A stretch of 64,000 nucleotides of DNA from Moraxellaceae bacterium (GCA_029267635.1 JAJUIK010000002.1:124001-188000), one strand, 5' to 3'. Numbered from the stretch's first letter, positions 10,511 through 25,590 are shown. Numbers and translations: made by a program. Notes: a model not told the origin generated them from the letters alone.

Positions 10511-11035
10511 ATGACCGAACTTGAATATATCTTAAGCCAAATTCCACACTTCGATTATGTGCATGAGCATTTGTTCTGTTCAGGGCAACCCTCAGCTGAA
10601 CAACTCAAGCATATCAAGGAATATGGTTGCTCAACGGTTATTAATCTGGCGCTCAGCGATTCACCTTGTACTCTCGAACACGAAGATCAAATTTGCTTAG
10701 AACTCGATTTAAACTATATTCATATTCCTTTAAATCTTGAACGTCCCTCTGCCGATCAGGCCATTCTAGTTCTGGAACTGATTGACCATTTAATACAAGA
10801 ACAAAGTGTATGGCTGCACTGCTGCCATAATCAGCAATGTAGCAGCCTGATATATTTATACCGTCAGTTTTATATGAATATGGATATGCCAACTGCTCAG
10901 GAACAACTGCATAGAATCTGGGAACCGAATGACACCTGGACCGGTTTTATTCATGCCGTGACTTTACAGCTGCAAGGCCGCAAAGCCACTTTAGAATTAC
11001 AACAACAGTTATTGCCTGCAGATCATTTCGCCTGA
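10511..11035 (+). CDS. Dual-specificity-phosphatase-like fold protein, probably catalytically degenerate
   Basis: HEHLFCSGQPSAEQLKHIKEYGCSTVINL resembles cyanobacterial/DSP-like phosphatase starts; P-loop position is WLHCCHNQQCSS with no Arg. Confidence 0.6.
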   Translation: MTELEYILSQIPHFDYVHEHLFCSGQPSAEQLKHIKEYGCSTVINLALSDSPCTLEHEDQICLELDLNYIHIPLNLERPSADQAILVLELIDHLIQEQSVWLHCCHNQQCSSLIYLYRQFYMNMDMPTAQEQLHRIWEPNDTWTGFIHAVTLQLQGRKATLELQQQLLPADHFA

Positions 11036-11502
11036 TGACTAATCAATACCGTTGCAGTAGATAAAATTCCTTCCTGACGCCCGGTAAAGCCCAACTTTTC
11101 AGTCGTGGTTGCTTTGATGCTAATTTGAGTCACATCTACATCCAATACATCCGCAATACTTTGGCGCATCTGTAAATTATATTTAGCCAGTTTTGGTCGC
11201 TCACAAGCAACTGTAATATCCGCATTATTCAAGACATAACCACGGTCCAGGATCAGCTGGTAAACCTGTTTCAACAAGACCCGACTGTCAGCACCTTTAA
11301 ACTCTGGATCAGTATCCGGAAAATGCTGACCAATATCCCCAAGTGCCAATGCCCCTAATAATGCATCACACAAAGCATGCAGCACTACATCGCCATCGGA
11401 ATGTGCTTTCAAACCATGAGTATGAGGAATCTGTACACCCGCCAAAGTCACAAATTCCCCCTCTTCAAAGGCATGCACATCCATTCCCTGACCAATACGC
11501 AT
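11023..11502 (-). CDS. ispF: 2-C-methyl-D-erythritol 2,4-cyclodiphosphate synthase
   Basis: MRIGQGMDVHAFEEG, HSDGDVVLHALCDALLGALALGDIGQHFPDTD; overlaps the convergent upstream gene by 13 nt. Confidence 0.95.
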   Translation of the reverse strand: MRIGQGMDVHAFEEGEFVTLAGVQIPHTHGLKAHSDGDVVLHALCDALLGALALGDIGQHFPDTDPEFKGADSRVLLKQVYQLILDRGYVLNNADITVACERPKLAKYNLQMRQSIADVLDVDVTQISIKATTTEKLGFTGRQEGILSTATVLISHQAK

Positions 11503-11617
11503 GTGTAGCATCATTTGCTGCCTCCTTTTTTAGAAATAACCGATCCAAATCTTGTATTCACGCTTTCTCTTTCGCTATAGTTACAGCAGCGTTATATCAG
11601 CAAAAGTATAAGCGATC

Positions 11618-12271
11618 ATGCGGTCAAATACTGAAATTTATCATGGCAATATCTTAGGTTTATTCATACTGGTCACAGGTCTGTTCACTTCAGTTGCACA
11701 TGCAAAACCTCTCGATTGCAGCCAAGCCTCTACATCTTCGAGTCTGAAAAAAGTATGCTCAGAACGTTTTGTTGTGGTACGTAGTGATCTCAGCAATAAA
11801 ATACTTACCGCTTATTTGATCAGCGATGCTCCCACCCATTTATTACAAGATAGCCAGCAATTATGGCTGCAACGCCTACAGCAGTGTAAAAATAACCCAT
11901 GTGTGCAACAACAGTTTGAACAACGCCTTGATGATTTAAATGTCTATACTTCACTCAATCAAAGCTTGACCCAGCATTATTTAAAATTTGAACAAGGTCA
12001 CATTGCCAAACAACCCGTGCATTTAAAAATACATCAACTCAGTAAAGACCGCATTAAAATTGAAGGGATTGCTTACCGCAGTCCAAATAACCGTAAAGAA
12101 ACCCAGACTATTGCATTTTTGGCCTATACCACACCAGAGCAGAAACAAAACATTACTGACAATGAACATGACTGTAAGTATCAGTTTGAATTTCAAAAAG
12201 CTTTATTAACGATTAAAACACAACAAAAAGGCTGTGAACGCTTTACCGGTTTCTATCGACTTTATGATTAA
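11618..12271 (+). CDS. Secreted LprI-like (DUF1311-type) protein
   Basis: Signal peptide, then DCSQASTSSSLKKVCSERFVVVRSDLSNKILTAY...QQLWLQRLQQCKNNPCVQQQFEQRLDDL. Confidence 0.55.
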   Translation: MRSNTEIYHGNILGLFILVTGLFTSVAHAKPLDCSQASTSSSLKKVCSERFVVVRSDLSNKILTAYLISDAPTHLLQDSQQLWLQRLQQCKNNPCVQQQFEQRLDDLNVYTSLNQSLTQHYLKFEQGHIAKQPVHLKIHQLSKDRIKIEGIAYRSPNNRKETQTIAFLAYTTPEQKQNITDNEHDCKYQFEFQKALLTIKTQQKGCERFTGFYRLYD

Positions 12272-12352
12272 CGAATTTGTAATAATCAAATGAATAACAT
12301 AGAACCATAAAACCAAGTCATACTTGAAAGATAAATAAACCCTATGGCTTAT

Positions 12353-13084
12353 TTATAAATCGGAAAATTTCTGCTGCTGTGCCTGTAAGATTAAACGTGC
12401 CAGTTCTAAATCTTCAGGATAAGTAATTTTAATATTATCCGAACGTCCAGTGACGACTTGTACAGGCTGTCCGCTATACTCCAGGGCACTCGCTTCATCG
12501 GTAATAGTGACCTGATCCTGCAACGCCTGCTCAATAGCCGCTTTTAATACAGCCAATTTAGCCATTTGCGGGGTTTGCGCCTGCCAGAGCTGCTCGCGAC
12601 TGACTGTTTTTTCAATTTTCTGAGTATAATCTACATATTTCAGCGTATCACGGACTGGAATTGCCAAAATTGCACTGCTATTAGATGCAATCGCTGTATC
12701 CACCAAACATTGTAAACTATTAGGATCTACACATGGACGGGCTGCATCGTGAACCAGCACCCAATCTTCATCATCCGCAATCTTGGATAAATAAGATAAG
12801 GCATTCAACACTGAATTTACACGTTCCGCCCCACCTTCACAAAAGTGAGCTTTTTCTAGCGAACGGAAAGGTAACGTCTGTGCGATATCATCCTGTGCAC
12901 CAATCGCCAGCACATAACCTGTTAGGGGTAAATCATTTAAACGATGGATCGTATGTTCAAAAACAGTTTTATCTTGGATAACTTGATATTGTTTTAATTC
13001 TGTTTTGGAAAAACGACTACCAGAACCTGCGGCAAGAATAATGGCCCAAAGTTTAAGGGGTTTTGACTGCTGCAGGATTTTCAT
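12353..13084 (-). CDS. ispD: 2-C-methyl-D-erythritol 4-phosphate cytidylyltransferase
   Basis: AIILAAGSGSRF, VLVHDAARPCV; overlaps ftsB. Confidence 0.92.
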   Translation of the reverse strand: MKILQQSKPLKLWAIILAAGSGSRFSKTELKQYQVIQDKTVFEHTIHRLNDLPLTGYVLAIGAQDDIAQTLPFRSLEKAHFCEGGAERVNSVLNALSYLSKIADDEDWVLVHDAARPCVDPNSLQCLVDTAIASNSSAILAIPVRDTLKYVDYTQKIEKTVSREQLWQAQTPQMAKLAVLKAAIEQALQDQVTITDEASALEYSGQPVQVVTGRSDNIKITYPEDLELARLILQAQQQKFSDL

Positions 13085-13448
13085 TGGTGGTTAAATCTAC
13101 TTTAGCGTTAGGATCTATATAAATCGGTTTGTAGTGGGTACTGATGGTACTCATCTGAATAAATGTTTCACGAGGCTTGATCAGACCGAGGTCTAAACGG
13201 GCATGTTCTTCGATGGCTTCAATACCATTTTTTAAGTCATACACTTCTGCCGCGAGAATACGGTTTCGTTCTTTTAATTCTTCATTGACTTCAACTTGTT
13301 GTTGAATCTGCTGAGCAAGAGCTTGGTGATCGTGATAGCCACCCTCACCAAACCAGAACAGATACTGAAACCCTGCGATCAGAACGATAGCAAGGATCAG
13401 TACTGCTTTACTCGAAGTCGATTGGAAAACTTCTTTCATAAATAACAA
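13053..13448 (-). CDS. ftsB: Cell division protein FtsB
   Basis: Single TM plus coiled coil, ERNRILAAEVYDLKNGIEAIEEHARLDLGLIKPRETF; between eno and ispD as in many gammaproteobacteria. Confidence 0.88.
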   Translation of the reverse strand: MLFMKEVFQSTSSKAVLILAIVLIAGFQYLFWFGEGGYHDHQALAQQIQQQVEVNEELKERNRILAAEVYDLKNGIEAIEEHARLDLGLIKPRETFIQMSTISTHYKPIYIDPNAKVDLTTNENPAAVKTP

Positions 13449-13451
13449 AGA

Positions 13452-15644
<2,193 letters not shown>

Positions 15645-15677
15645 TTAAACTTTCCTAGTTAATCCCTAGTTTTTTAA

Positions 15678-17378
<1,701 letters not shown>

Positions 17379-17540
17379 CTATAAAGCAAAGTCAATCCGC
17401 AGCAATTCATAGAACAATAAACAATTGACTATTCTAGCAGCATTTTGTGTCAAATTTTAAGAGCTCAGTACATGATTTTTATCTGGCATTTTCTTGCTAT
17501 AATAAATCAACTCCTTTATCCAGCTTAGTTTTGTGTGACG

Positions 17541-17942
17541 ATGAACAAAAAACTTTTAATTTGTGGTTTGATTGCGACCAGTTTAACGCTTAGTGCTTGT
17601 GTTAAAAAAGAATCCCCTCAGGAAGATGAGCAAACTCAGACTGAAACTGAGCAACAAGTAGCCTCTGAAGTACAATTCCAACCGCTTGAAAATACCCAAG
17701 CGGCAGCGGAGGCTAGCAACGTCACTATTCTTCGTGAAGAAAGCAGCAATACCCGGACTGAAATCCGCCGTGAAGTTCGTGAACAGCCTGCAGAAAACAA
17801 ACCAACTGTAAATCCGGAAACAGCCAAAGTAGAAAAGGACACTGTTGAAAGCGCCACATCCAAATCAAATAATGAACCACAAACTGAAGAAGATGCAGTT
17901 GCAGCAGCCATTGCTGCAGCAACCCCGGCACTTGAAAAATAA
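17541..17942 (+). CDS. Small lipoprotein, Glu/Gln/Thr-rich
   Basis: MNKKLLICGLIATSLTLSACVKKE lipobox LSAC. Confidence 0.7.
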   Translation: MNKKLLICGLIATSLTLSACVKKESPQEDEQTQTETEQQVASEVQFQPLENTQAAAEASNVTILREESSNTRTEIRREVREQPAENKPTVNPETAKVEKDTVESATSKSNNEPQTEEDAVAAAIAAATPALEK

Positions 17943-17962
17943 GTCTTACGATAAATAGTAAT

Positions 17963-17992
17963 AAAAAACTCAGTATCTATACTGGGTTTTTT
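17963..17992 (+). terminator. Rho-independent terminator
   Basis: AAAAACTCAGTAT-CTAT-ACTGGGTTTTTT. Confidence 0.8.
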
Positions 17993-18848
17993 ACTTTTAG
18001 CGACGATCATTCATTATGGTCTGAACGCCAGACCTGCAAAATAAACTGCATAGGATCAGCAAGCGTTTAAAACACTTCTACTTCTATTCATCTCTTCACA
18101 ATCCTATACGCAGCTTCTCTATGAAATAGCATTATTAAAAGGAAAAAAAATTAATAAAATACCCAATCATTTATAAAAGTTAGGATTTAAAAAATTTAAG
18201 CCCCCCACCCCATCAAGTCTGCTTGAAAATCCATCTTAATATCTGGGACTAAACACCTAGAATTTTGGTGACTCAAAATTGTGACTTTCCACAACCTATC
18301 GCTTTAATACAGCGTCACTGACACGATATTAAGAATTCCACTCAATAACTTTGTGTGCAACGTTTTATACTTATTGGGTATTCGTTGGGCACAACTAGTG
18401 TCATGCTTGGTATACGATACTGTTTACTGGTCTAACAATCACCACAGTATTTACATAACTAACTAAAACCCAAAAATTGCCTCTCAGGGCATTACCTACA
18501 ATCTATCGGGATGCACCATATAGCATTGAAACAACTTCATCTTCAACCCAAAGTATTTTTATAATTAAGCTAAACGCAACATCCATATTCATTGAAGTCG
18601 TATTTAGCCTAAAAGGCCTTGCATCATTGCTACAATCTACCCTTTCATAAAGTAATAAGAGCTTTAGCGTATAATTATTTTCAGATTGTATCCTCAACCA
18701 CCCCCCCAACGCATTCACCAGGACAAAATTAATCTAGAGCATTATCAAGATAATTTGCGACAACATAATTACCTCTATAGCTTTATCTTATATAGGTTTT
18801 CTTACTATCTAGCTGCAGTATAAAGGCAAAAAATTGTAGCCAAACGCA

Positions 18849-18882
18849 TAAAAAATGCCCGAAGATTTACTTCGAACATTCC
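18849..18882 (-). terminator. Probable terminator downstream of catM
   Basis: Minus strand GGAATGTTCGAAGTAAATCTTCGGGCATTTTTT: CGAAG/CTTCG stem followed by U-run. Confidence 0.6.
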
Positions 18883-18999
18883 GGATATACGTCTTTATTG
18901 ATTAAGCCATGCAAATTCCGCCAGAAAATTCATCTTCTTTTAACATTCACCTCATAAAATTAAATGTTAACTAGACCATGGGATTAGACTAAAGGCTAA

Positions 19000-19914
19000 T
19001 TACAAGACCGTACGATCGTAATTGATCGCTTCAAGATCATAAACCTGATAAATACAATCAAACAATGAACGAATATCCTCACTCTCATCCATATTACGAA
19101 TCGCCAGAAAAATTGGACTGACCGCAGCATCATCCAATACAGGAATATAATGTAGATGAGGAAAACGAATAGTATTCGCACTTTCAGGTACTACACAGAT
19201 CCCCTCTCCCGCAGCAACCAATCCTAAGGCCAACTGAATCTCACGCACTTCCTTAAAGTTTTTCGGCTCCAATCCATGTTCAGAGAACATCGCACGCATC
19301 TGTGTCGAGAAATTCGGCTTTGGATTGGCCGGATATAAAAATATATTTTCTTCTGCAATATCAGAAAGATAAACACCTTTATCATGCTTAGCGAGTGGGT
19401 GACTTACATGCACAGCCACCATCAAACGCTCTTCACGCAACAATACACGTCGGATGGCTGGATCCGAGATTCGAAGACGTCCGAACCCCACATCAATCTT
19501 GCCTTCTTTTAAGGCCTGGATCTGTTCTTTGGTACTCATTTCAATCAGCTGGATCTGTAAATGCGGCTGTTGTTGTCGATATAAGTAGACAATCCGTGGC
19601 AGCAAGCCATATAGTAAAGAGCCGACAAAACCCATGGTCACAACACGCTCAACCATGCCTACACGCTTGGTCATTGACTTGATTTCTTCTGCATTCGACA
19701 AAAGTTTGACCGCGTGTTGATAAAAAAACTGTCCGGCCGGGGTGGTCTGCAATGGTCGACTACCACGTTCAAACAATTGAATTCCCAACTCATTTTCCAG
19801 ATTTTGAATCTGTCGACTTAACGGTGGTTGGGCAATAAATAGCTTTTCAGCCGCCTTTGTGAAACTTTGTTCTTCTACTACAGCCACAAAGTAACGCAAA
19901 TGTCTTAGTTCCAT
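19000..19914 (-). CDS. catM: LysR-family regulator, CatM/BenM type
   Basis: MELRHLRYFVAVVEEQSFTKAAEKLFIAQPPLSRQIQNLENELG; 304 aa from Met at 19914; divergent from catB. Confidence 0.88.
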   Translation of the reverse strand: MELRHLRYFVAVVEEQSFTKAAEKLFIAQPPLSRQIQNLENELGIQLFERGSRPLQTTPAGQFFYQHAVKLLSNAEEIKSMTKRVGMVERVVTMGFVGSLLYGLLPRIVYLYRQQQPHLQIQLIEMSTKEQIQALKEGKIDVGFGRLRISDPAIRRVLLREERLMVAVHVSHPLAKHDKGVYLSDIAEENIFLYPANPKPNFSTQMRAMFSEHGLEPKNFKEVREIQLALGLVAAGEGICVVPESANTIRFPHLHYIPVLDDAAVSPIFLAIRNMDESEDIRSLFDCIYQVYDLEAINYDRTVL

Positions 19915-19923
19915 GACTACCTC

Positions 19924-19938
19924 ATACCCTACAGGTAT
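19924..19938. promoter_or_regulatory. CatM/BenM-type operator ATAC-N7-GTAT
   Basis: ATACCCTACAGGTAT in the catM-catB divergent intergenic region; perfect match to the described CatM/BenM site. Confidence 0.75.
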
Positions 19939-20022
19939 ATTAAAATGCAAATTCAGTCTTAGACACAGTTTAATCATTCTTTTAAGGTATACACAAGTGA
20001 TAACCAACCTAGATATAACGAA

Positions 20023-21133
20023 GATGTATAAATCAGTAGAAACCTTGCTTGTAGAGATCCCAACGATCCGCCCACATAAAATGGCGGTGGCGACGATGCA
20101 GACTCAAACTTTGGTTTTGATTAAAATCACTACTGAAGACGGTATCGTAGGTTGGGGTGAAGCGACCACAATTGGTGGCTTAGGCTATGGTGAAGAGAGT
20201 CCAGAAAGCGTTAAGACCAACATCGAAACCTATTTTGCACCACTCTTGACTTCAATTAAAGATTTAAATGTTGCGCAGACTCTTAATCTGATCAAGCGCA
20301 ACATTAACGGCAACCGCTTTGCCAAATGTGCAATTCAAACTGCTCTGTTAGATATTCAGGCTAAACGCTTAGGCTTGCCAGTCAGCGAATTGTTAGGTGG
20401 CCGTTTGCGTAACAGCGTACCAGTACTCTGGGTGTTAGCTTCTGGTAACACAGAAAAAGACATCGCTGAAGCGAAGAAAATGGTTGAATTAAAACGCCAC
20501 AATATTTTCAAGCTAAAAATTGGCTCACGTAAAGTACAAGAAGATGTGGAACACGTACTGGCGATCAAACAGGCTTTAGGCGATGACGTTTCAATCCGTG
20601 TAGATGTAAACCGTGCATGGTCTGAACTTGAAGCAATCAAAGGTATTCAATTGTTGCAAGATGGTGGTGTCGACCTGATTGAACAACCATGTGCAATCGA
20701 AAATTTAGATGCTATGGAACGTTTAACGCGTCGTTTCGATGTTGCAATTATGGCGGATGAATCCTTGATGGGTCCTGCAACTGCATATCAAATCGCGAAA
20801 CGTAATGGTGCTTCAGTATTTGCAGTAAAAGTAGCACAATCTGGCGGTTTAATCGAAGGTTGTGAAGTTGCGAAAATCGCTAAATTGGCTGGGATTGACC
20901 TATACGGTGGAACCATGCTAGAAGGTCCTGTAGGGACGATTGCATCAGCACATGCTTTCTCTACCTTTGACAATCTTGCATTTGGTACTGAACTGTTTGG
21001 TCCACTGCTACTCACCGAAGAAATTTTAAAAACACCGCTTCGTTACGAAAACTTTGAACTAGAGATTCCAAAAGGTCCAGGTCTAGGCATCGAGTTAGAC
21101 GAAGATAAAATTGACCAACTACGTCGTAAGTAA
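20023..21133 (+). CDS. catB: Muconate cycloisomerase
   Basis: MYKSVETLLVEIPTIRPHKMAVATMQTQTLVLI...; enolase-superfamily KLKIG, RVDVNRAW, AVKVAQSGGL motifs. Confidence 0.94.
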
Positions 21134-21144
21134 GGAGTAAATAC

Positions 21145-21435
21145 ATGCTGTTTCACGTACGCATGGATGTCAACATTCCATTAGATATGCCAGCTGATAA
21201 AGCAGCTGAAATCAAAGCTGTCGAGAAAGCTTACTCGCAAGACTTACAGCGTCAAGGTAAATGGCGTCATATCTGGCGTATTACTGGCCAGTACTCAAAC
21301 ATCAGTATCTTTGATGTTGAGAGCAACGAAGAGTTACACAATATTCTTCAGGGTTTACCGCTTTATCCATACATGGATATCGAGGTGATGGCATTGAACC
21401 GCCATCCATCTTCAATTCGTGAAGATGACGCCTGA
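21145..21435 (+). CDS. catC: Muconolactone delta-isomerase
   Basis: MLFHVRMDVNIPLDMPADKAAEIKAVEKAYSQDLQRQGKWRHIWRI. Confidence 0.95.
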   Translation: MLFHVRMDVNIPLDMPADKAAEIKAVEKAYSQDLQRQGKWRHIWRITGQYSNISIFDVESNEELHNILQGLPLYPYMDIEVMALNRHPSSIREDDA

Positions 21436-21591
21436 TTGAAACGTGATGATGGATTGTGAGGGCTCTTCATCATCACAAACCCGGTCACCAGATCGGTCAT
21501 TATAAATCGTAGTCAGCGTATATCAGCCAGCATAAATGCCAGCGATGCTGACCACAACATGAAAAAGCACATACATTCAAGGAGCAATTGT

Positions 21592-22512
21592 ATGGATCGT
21601 CAAGCGATTGAAAATTTAGTTAAAGCATGTAACGTAGATACTTCTACAGGTCCAGTTGATGCGCGTTTACAACAAGTTGTTGTTCGCCTAGTGACTGACT
21701 TCTACCAAGCGATCGAAGATCTTGACCTTACTCAATCTGAAGTTTGGAAAGGTGTAGAAGCAATCATCGATATGGCAAAAGCTGATGAGTTTGCTCTTTT
21801 AGGTTCTGCTATCGGTCTAGAACACTTCCTTGACCTACGTGCTGATGAAGCTGATGCTAAAGCAGGTTTAACTGGTGGTACTCCACGTACAATCGAAGGT
21901 CCTTTATACGTAGCTGGTGCGCCTGAATCTGTAGGTTTCGCTCGTATGGATGATGGTACTGAAGAAGGTAAAATTGCAACTCTTATCATCGAAGGTAAAG
22001 TGACTGATACTGATGGTGAAGTGCTTTCTGGTGCTAAAGTTGAAATGTGGCATGCGAACAGCAACGGTAACTACTCTTACTTCGACAAGACTCAGTCTCA
22101 CTTCAACCTTCGTCGTACTATCCTTTCTGATGAAAATGGTAACTACACAGCGCAAACAACTATGCCTGTAGGTTACGGTTTGAACCCAGAAGGTCCGTTA
22201 CAACAAATGTTGAACAAACTTTCTCGTCACGGTCAACGTCCTGCGCACGTGCACTATTTCATCTCTGCACCAGGTCACCGCAAATTGACGACTCAGTTCA
22301 ACATCGAAGGCGACAAATACCTTTGGGACGACTTTGCATTCGGTACGCGTGAAGGCCTAGTTGCAACTGCTGTAGACGTAACTGACGAAGCTGAAATCGC
22401 ACGCCGTGGTTTGAAAGGTCCTTTCAAACACATCCAGTTTGACATCGTTCTTCAGAAAGACAAAGAAGGTGCTCCTTCTACTGAAGTTGAACGTCGTCGC
22501 GCAAGCGCTTAA
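21592..22512 (+). CDS. catA: Catechol 1,2-dioxygenase, copy 1
   Basis: MDRQAIENLVKACNV...GPLYVAGAPESVGFARMDDG, RPAHVHYFISAPGHRKLTTQFNIEGDKYLWDDFAF; start at 22592-1000=21592 in the ORF track frame. Confidence 0.95.
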   Translation: MDRQAIENLVKACNVDTSTGPVDARLQQVVVRLVTDFYQAIEDLDLTQSEVWKGVEAIIDMAKADEFALLGSAIGLEHFLDLRADEADAKAGLTGGTPRTIEGPLYVAGAPESVGFARMDDGTEEGKIATLIIEGKVTDTDGEVLSGAKVEMWHANSNGNYSYFDKTQSHFNLRRTILSDENGNYTAQTTMPVGYGLNPEGPLQQMLNKLSRHGQRPAHVHYFISAPGHRKLTTQFNIEGDKYLWDDFAFGTREGLVATAVDVTDEAEIARRGLKGPFKHIQFDIVLQKDKEGAPSTEVERRRASA

Positions 22513-22533
22513 TTAGTAAAACATAAGGAACTG

Positions 22534-22568
22534 CAACGCTTCATTCCTCTTCTGGCAATGAAGCGTTG
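22534..22568 (+). other. Stem-loop between catA and benA
   Basis: CAACGCTTCATT - CCTCTTCTGGC - AATGAAGCGTTG, 12 perfect pairs, no following U-tract. Confidence 0.8.
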
Positions 22569-22606
22569 TGGTGACTTCCTAACATTTGGAAAGTCGGAGA
22601 GCGGAC

Positions 22607-23989
22607 ATGCCACGTATTCCTGTAATCAATACTAGCCATCTAGATCGCATTGATGAATTACTTGTTGAAAACTACGAAACAGGTGAATTCAAACTTCATC
22701 GTTCTGTCTTCACGGACCAGGACATTTTTGACCTTGAAATGAAATATATTTTCGAGGGCAACTGGGTATACTTGGCACATGAAAGCCAAATTCCAAATAT
22801 CAACGATTACTACACGACTAACATCGGTCGTCAGCCAATCATCATTGCACGTAACCGTAACGGTGAATTAAACGCAATGATCAATGCGTGTTCACACCGT
22901 GGTGCAGAGCTTTGCCGTTACAAACGTGGTAACAAAGCAACTTATACCTGCCCATTCCACGGCTGGACATTCAACAACTCTGGTAAGTTGTTAAAAGTTA
23001 AAGATCCTACTGATGCGGGTTATTCTGACTGCTTCAACAAAGAAGGTTCACACGACCTTAAGAAAGTTGCACGTTTTGAAAACTACAAAGGCTTCTTGTT
23101 CGGTAGCTTGAACCCAGACGTTCCGTCTCTTGAAGAATATCTTGGTGAAGCAACTAAAATCATCGACATGATCGTTGGTCAGTCTGAAGAAGGTCTTGAA
23201 GTTCTTCGTGGTGCTTCTACCTATACTTATGAAGGTAACTGGAAACTGACTGCTGAAAACGGTGCCGATGGTTACCACGTTTCTGCTGTTCACTGGAACT
23301 ATGCTGCGACAACTCAGCAACGTAAAGAAAAACAAGGCGGCGACAACATTCGTGCGATGAGCGCTGGTTCTTGGGGTAAACAAGGCGGTGGTTCTTACGG
23401 TTTCGAAAACGGCCACATGCTGCTTTGGACTCAATGGGCTAACCCAGAAGACCGTCCAAACTTCCCGAAAAAAGACGAATACACCGAGAAATACGGTGCA
23501 GCTATGGCGAAATGGATGATCGAGCGTTCTCGTAACCTTTGTATCTATCCAAACGTTTATTTCATGGATCAATTCGGCTCACAAATCCGTGTTCTTCGTC
23601 CATTATCTGTCGATAAGACTGAAGTAACGATTTACTGTATCGCACCTAAAGGTGAAGCACCTGAAGCACGTGCACGCCGTATCCGTCAGTACGAAGACTT
23701 CTTCAACGCTTCTGGTATGGCTACTCCGGATGACTTGGAAGAGTTCCGTGCATGTCAAGCAGGTTACCAAGGTATCGCGCTTGAGTGGAACGACATGAGC
23801 CGTGGTTCTAAACACTGGATCCAAGGCCCAGATGATGCTGCAAATGAAATCGGTTTGAAACCAAAACTTTCTGGTGTGAAAACTGAAGACGAAGGTTTAT
23901 ACCTAGCTCAACACGAGTACTGGTTGAAACTTATGAAGAAAGCGATTGCGACTGAAAAAGAGATTGCTGCTGAAGGAGAACAAGCATGA
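22607..23989 (+). CDS. benA: Benzoate 1,2-dioxygenase large subunit
   Basis: Rieske CSHRGAELC...[21 protein letters not shown]. Confidence 0.95.
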   Translation: MPRIPVINTSHLDRIDELLVENYETGEFKLHRSVFTDQDIFDLEMKYIFEGNWVYLAHESQIPNINDYYTTNIGRQPIIIARNRNGELNAMINACSHRGAELCRYKRGNKATYTCPFHGWTFNNSGKLLKVKDPTDAGYSDCFNKEGSHDLKKVARFENYKGFLFGSLNPDVPSLEEYLGEATKIIDMIVGQSEEGLEVLRGASTYTYEGNWKLTAENGADGYHVSAVHWNYAATTQQRKEKQGGDNIRAMSAGSWGKQGGGSYGFENGHMLLWTQWANPEDRPNFPKKDEYTEKYGAAMAKWMIERSRNLCIYPNVYFMDQFGSQIRVLRPLSVDKTEVTIYCIAPKGEAPEARARRIRQYEDFFNASGMATPDDLEEFRACQAGYQGIALEWNDMSRGSKHWIQGPDDAANEIGLKPKLSGVKTEDEGLYLAQHEYWLKLMKKAIATEKEIAAEGEQA

Positions 23990-24477
23990 GCGCGATTACT
24001 TTAGAAAACATTGCTCAATTCCTTTATCGTGAAGCACGTTTCCTTGATGACGAGCAATGGGATAACTGGTTAGAGTGCTACGCTCCGAATGCACAATTCT
24101 GGATGCCAGCTTGGGACGACAACGATACGTTGACCGAAGATCCTCAGTCTGAAATTTCTTTGATTTTCTATCCAGACCGTCAAGGTTTAGAAGACCGTGT
24201 GTTCCGTATCAAAACTGAACGATCTTCTGCAACTATGCCGGATACCCGTACAAGCCACAACATCAACAACATTGAGATTGTGGAACAGAACGGTGACCAA
24301 GTGACTGTACGTTTTAACTGGAATACTTTAAGTTTCCGTTACAAGAAAAACTACAGCTACTTTGGTATGTCTCGTTATGTTATCGATTTCTCTGGTGAAC
24401 AACCGAAAATCGTGAGCAAGTATGTCGTATTGAAAAACGACTATATCAATCAAGTGATTGATGTCTACCATATCTAA
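23986..24477 (+). CDS. benB: Benzoate 1,2-dioxygenase small subunit
   Basis: Ring-hydroxylating dioxygenase beta subunit, [24 protein letters not shown]; overlaps benA by 4 nt. Confidence 0.94.
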   Translation: MSAITLENIAQFLYREARFLDDEQWDNWLECYAPNAQFWMPAWDDNDTLTEDPQSEISLIFYPDRQGLEDRVFRIKTERSSATMPDTRTSHNINNIEIVEQNGDQVTVRFNWNTLSFRYKKNYSYFGMSRYVIDFSGEQPKIVSKYVVLKNDYINQVIDVYHI

Positions 24478-24543
24478 GTTGATTAGATTATCTTATTAAT
24501 CCCCGGCCCTGGGCTCAATGGAATGTTGGCCCGGGCCATCTGA

Positions 24544-25590
<1,047 letters not shown>

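Noticed and set aside
18340-18400. Integron attC-like site around the TTGTGTGCAACG/CGTTGGGCACAA inverted repeat
   Set aside because: No integrase, no cassette array, and the inner boxes do not fit attC architecture; imperfect repeat only.
21732-22155. Antisense ORFs over catA copy 1
   Set aside because: Antisense shadows of strongly biased codons; not present as such in copy 2.
23048-23824. Long antisense ORFs over benA (174 aa and 73 aa)
   Set aside because: Byproduct of the codon bias of benA; Phe/Val/Thr-rich with no recognisable domain.
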